Shown here piece by piece: positions 38,012 through 39,868 of a stretch of DNA of 39,868 nt (positions within the stretch are counted from its first letter, which is position 1; each line of letters starts with the position of its first letter). This stretch comes from Campylobacter sp. (GTDB lineage Bacteria; Campylobacterota; Campylobacteria; Campylobacterales; Campylobacteraceae). Where the stretch lies: positions 1 to 39,868 of the forward strand of contig NZ_JAUMZG010000010.1 in the NCBI RefSeq assembly GCF_030528245.1, written 5' to 3'. The position numbers were made by a program, and so were the translations under genes. Below the pieces are notes generated by a model. The model ran no database searches, was not told the DNA's origin, and saw only the letters and a list, made by a program, of their open reading frames with translations.

Positions 38012-38877
38012 AAATCGCACTCATCCAGCAAAAATATCAAGGCAGCAAAGAGGCTATGCGGGCAAAAACTTGCGAACTCATCGCAGGGGCCGCGAGGGAG
38101 GGAGCCGAGCTTGTGTGCCTTTCTGAGCTGCATCAAAATGAGTATTTTTGTCAGAGCGAGGATGTGAAATTTTTCGCCTACGCTGAGGACTATGAGCGGG
38201 ATGTGAAATTTTGGGCAGGGGTGGCGAGGGAATGGGGCATCGTTTTGCTGACCAGTCTTTTTGAAAGGCGTGCTGCTGGGCTTTATCACAATACGGCCGT
38301 GGTGTTTGAAAAGGACGGCTCAGTGGCGGGCAAATACCGCAAAATGCACATTCCTGATGATCCGCAGTTTTATGAGAAATTTTATTTTACGCCGGGGGAT
38401 TTGGGCTTTGAGCCGATTAAGACGAGCGTGGGGAAGCTTGGGGTGCTGATTTGCTGGGATCAGTGGTATCCTGAGGCGGCGCGATTGATGGCCTTAAAGG
38501 GGGCGGAAATTTTGATCTACCCCACGGCGATTGGGTGGTTTGACGCTGATGAGCCTGAGGAGAAAAAAAGACAGCTTGAGGCTTGGCTTGGGGTGCAAAG
38601 GGGGCATGCCATCGCTAATGGCTTGGCGGTGATTGCCATCAATCGCGTGGGCTTTGAAAAGGATACGAGTGGAGTGGGGGATGGGATCAGATTTTGGGGG
38701 AATTCTTTTGTTTTTGGACCGCAGGGGGAGGAGATTTTCAGAGCGGGGGAGGAGGAGTGCGTGAAAATCCTTGAGCTTGACGGGGCGAGGAGCGAGAAGG
38801 TGCGTCAGTGGTGGCCCTTTTTGCGCGATAGGCGGATAGAGTATTTTGGGGACTTGAGCAGGAGGTTTGTGGAATAA
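38008..38877 (+). CDS. aguB: N-carbamoylputrescine amidase
   Basis: 289 aa carbon-nitrogen hydrolase. The catalytic triad is visible: E40 (LSELHQNEYFC), a lysine near residue 112 (KYRKMHIPDDPQFYEKFYF region, written KYRKMHIPDD) and C149 (LICWDQWYPEAARLM). It converts N-carbamoylputrescine to putrescine, completing the route begun by aguA two genes upstream. It is the last gene of typical core composition in the window. Confidence 0.9.
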   Translation: MKIALIQQKYQGSKEAMRAKTCELIAGAAREGAELVCLSELHQNEYFCQSEDVKFFAYAEDYERDVKFWAGVAREWGIVLLTSLFERRAAGLYHNTAVVFEKDGSVAGKYRKMHIPDDPQFYEKFYFTPGDLGFEPIKTSVGKLGVLICWDQWYPEAARLMALKGAEILIYPTAIGWFDADEPEEKKRQLEAWLGVQRGHAIANGLAVIAINRVGFEKDTSGVGDGIRFWGNSFVFGPQGEEIFRAGEEECVKILELDGARSEKVRQWWPFLRDRRIEYFGDLSRRFVE

Positions 38878-38886
38878 TCATAAAAA

Positions 38887-39367
38887 ATGAGCCAAATCCA
38901 AAGCGAAGCTGCCCAAATCTTACAAATGCAAAGGGGTGAGGATAAAAGACTAACAGGCAGACAACGCATAGAGCCCAGAAAATACGCCCAAATGAAAGAA
39001 GCAGAGAAAAGGGAAAGGGAAAAATTAATACAAGAGCTAGAAAACGAAACCATACCACAAAAGCAAATAAAAGCGATTTTAGAAGGCTTTAGAAAGCAAA
39101 GCATTGGTAAGGGTTACCCAAAAGAATTTTTTAAAGAATTAAGCGATTTAAAGCAAAATACAAAAGAAACCGCACTTAAAGATTTAGAAACACTTTTAAA
39201 TGATTTGTCTAAAAGGATACGAAGTCCAAAAAAACGAAAAAGAGCTTTTAAAACAAGAGTTAGAAAAACTAAAAGAGCAAAAAAACGAGGAATTAGAAAA
39301 CAAACCAAATAAATGGTTAAAAAATAACTTTAACTCCAAAGATCTTTCACAATCAAAAAGTTTATGA
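38887..39367 (+). pseudogene. Frameshifted lysine/glutamate-rich coiled-coil gene (unrecognised)
   Basis: An open frame of 141 codons starts at ATG 38887 (MSQIQSEAAQILQMQRGEDK) and reads a charged helical protein up to about residue 108 (DLETLLNDLSK). There it becomes almost all Arg/Lys and stops at 39312. Shifting +1 at the A4 run 39211-39214 continues the helical protein (KGYEVQKNEKELLKQELEKL, then NEELENKPNKWLKNNF) to a stop at 39367. So a one-base insertion or sequencing error is likely. The total would be about 160 aa. The resemblance to relaxase C-terminal coiled coils is only an impression. Composition differs from the core genes. Confidence 0.55.
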
Positions 39368-39424
39368 TTTTTGTTTTCCGTTCCTTTTTGAAATTAAGCC
39401 AAAATGGAAATATTATTTTGGGAT

Positions 39425-39517
39425 TTAATTGAGCAATATTCTTGTTTTATCATAAGATTGCGTTCTATTCATTTTATAAACTTCTTGAGGTGTGAGCAAA
39501 TATCCACAAATTTTCAT
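39425..39517 (-). CDS. Possible 30-aa ORF or gene fragment
   Basis: ATG at 39517 with a G5 run about 8 nt upstream; it begins MKICGYLLTPQEVYKMNR and stops at 39425. Amino-acid usage looks protein-like, but the length allows no family call. It may be a fragment of a decayed gene together with the coding-like pieces upstream on the same strand. Confidence 0.25.
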   Translation of the reverse strand: MKICGYLLTPQEVYKMNRTQSYDKTRILLN

Positions 39518-39589
39518 TTACAATACCCCCAATATTTTACAAATTGCATTAAGACCAGATTCTTATAAAATTCTCTATGCGTATTGCAT

Positions 39590-39694
39590 TCACTTAATAT
39601 CCGAACCATAAGCATAAATTTTAGTGCAACCATCAGTATCATAATGCCAAGTTGCTGCAAAAATATTAGACAGACAACCGCATTTTTTTACTCT
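39590..39694 (-). pseudogene. Coding-like fragment without start codon
   Basis: Between an in-frame stop at 39695-39697 and the stop at 39590-39592 the minus strand reads 34 codons including NIFAATWHYDTDGCTKIYAY, ending GSDIK. It has no ATG start. The composition is like the end of a real protein. I do not recognise it. Confidence 0.3.
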
Positions 39695-39741
39695 TTAATT
39701 GAATATTATTCTGCATTGGAATGATTGTAAATTGTATAAAA

Positions 39742-39867
39742 TTAATACAAACTAAAAGGACTAAAATCAAAATATAAAGATTTTGGAGTGTTTAGTTTGA
39801 AAAGTTTTAGCTCTTTTTTAGGATTAACAACTAAAGCAAATCCACCTTTATTATACCTATCCCAAAT
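39742..39867 (-). CDS. 3' end of an unrecognised gene running off the right edge
   Basis: The minus strand enters from the right edge and reads 41 codons without interruption, starting IWDRYNKGGFALVVNPKKEL and ending YFDFSPFSLY before TAA at 39742-39744. The residue pattern (hydrophobic strands, then an aromatic C-terminus) is protein-like. Family unknown. Very AT-rich downstream sequence, no terminator hairpin. Confidence 0.5.
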   Translation of the reverse strand: MWDRYNKGGFALVVNPKKELKLFKLNTPKSLYFDFSPFSLY

Positions 39868-39868
39868 G

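Larger units (their letters stand above)
39368..39868. other. AT-rich region with gene fragments
   Basis: No intact gene. G+C is low (14/60 at 39361-39420; 10/60 at 39721-39780). Coding-like fragments on the minus strand are annotated separately at 39425-39517, 39590-39694 and 39742-39867. No transposase, integrase, tRNA or long repeat is visible. It looks like decayed accessory DNA. Confidence 0.5.

Noticed and set aside
39212..39312. Highly basic C-terminal tail as a nucleic-acid-binding domain.
   Set aside because: The other frame over the same bases reads as a better protein, so the basic tail is most likely a frameshift artefact.

Overview
The window reads as a compact chromosomal segment of a Campylobacter-type epsilonproteobacterium (Campylobacterota). 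The evidence is the gene content and gene order: dccRS beside groESL; bamD-lon opposite fliW-proC-ctsT; rpsF-ssb-rpsR; and the run from a YbgC thioesterase through rpmH-rnpA-yidD-yidC-jag-mnmE-purL-dnaJ-like-purH to agmatine deiminase and N-carbamoylputrescine amidase. From memory, these are the neighbourhoods of Campylobacter jejuni Cj1216-1223, Cj1064-1079, Cj0559-0576 and Cj0947-0965, joined here in a different order. G+C in the core genes is well above that of C. jejuni (hand counts of 33/60 at 12001-12060 and 34/60 at 34501-34560), so this is probably not one of the common thermophilic species.

Layout. 1-83 holds the 5' part of the RNase P RNA on the minus strand, diverging from a two-component system (DccR/DccS, 144-1995). 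1984-5962 (minus) is an operon for an AsmA-like envelope protein, riboflavin synthase, a laccase-domain protein and a small unknown. 6042-8081 is the groESL heat-shock operon with a promoter, a CIRCE-like operator and a terminator. 8197-9392 carries two tandem RdxA-like nitroreductases, followed by a flavin oxidoreductase, DnaB, acetolactate synthase large and small subunits, and LpxD (9456-14893). Lon and BamD lie convergent to lpxD (14890-17922). A sigma-54-type promoter precedes fliW, proC and three pseudopilin-like genes (18103-20721). 20730-23596 (minus) holds rpsR, ssb, rpsF, a site-2 protease and pgsA. 23738-38877 is the long block described above, ending in a putrescine-synthesis operon.

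The last kilobase (38878-39868) is different. It is AT-rich (10/60 G+C at 39721-39780), contains a lysine/glutamate-rich coiled-coil gene that is apparently frameshifted, and has fragments of unrecognised genes on the minus strand, one of which runs off the right edge. It looks like the edge of an acquired or decaying accessory region.

Functional themes are stress response (groESL, lon, site-2 protease), envelope assembly (BamD, LpxD, YidC, YidD, AsmA-like, PgsA), flagellar post-transcriptional control (FliW), DNA uptake (CtsT and companions), purine synthesis (PurL, PurH) and agmatine-to-putrescine conversion. I see no CRISPR array, tRNA gene or insertion sequence. The most unusual signals are the three-gene pseudopilin cassette, the sigma-54 promoter for fliW, the wide-spaced CIRCE over the groES start site, and the right-hand accessory edge. 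All recollections of C. jejuni gene order are from memory and unchecked.
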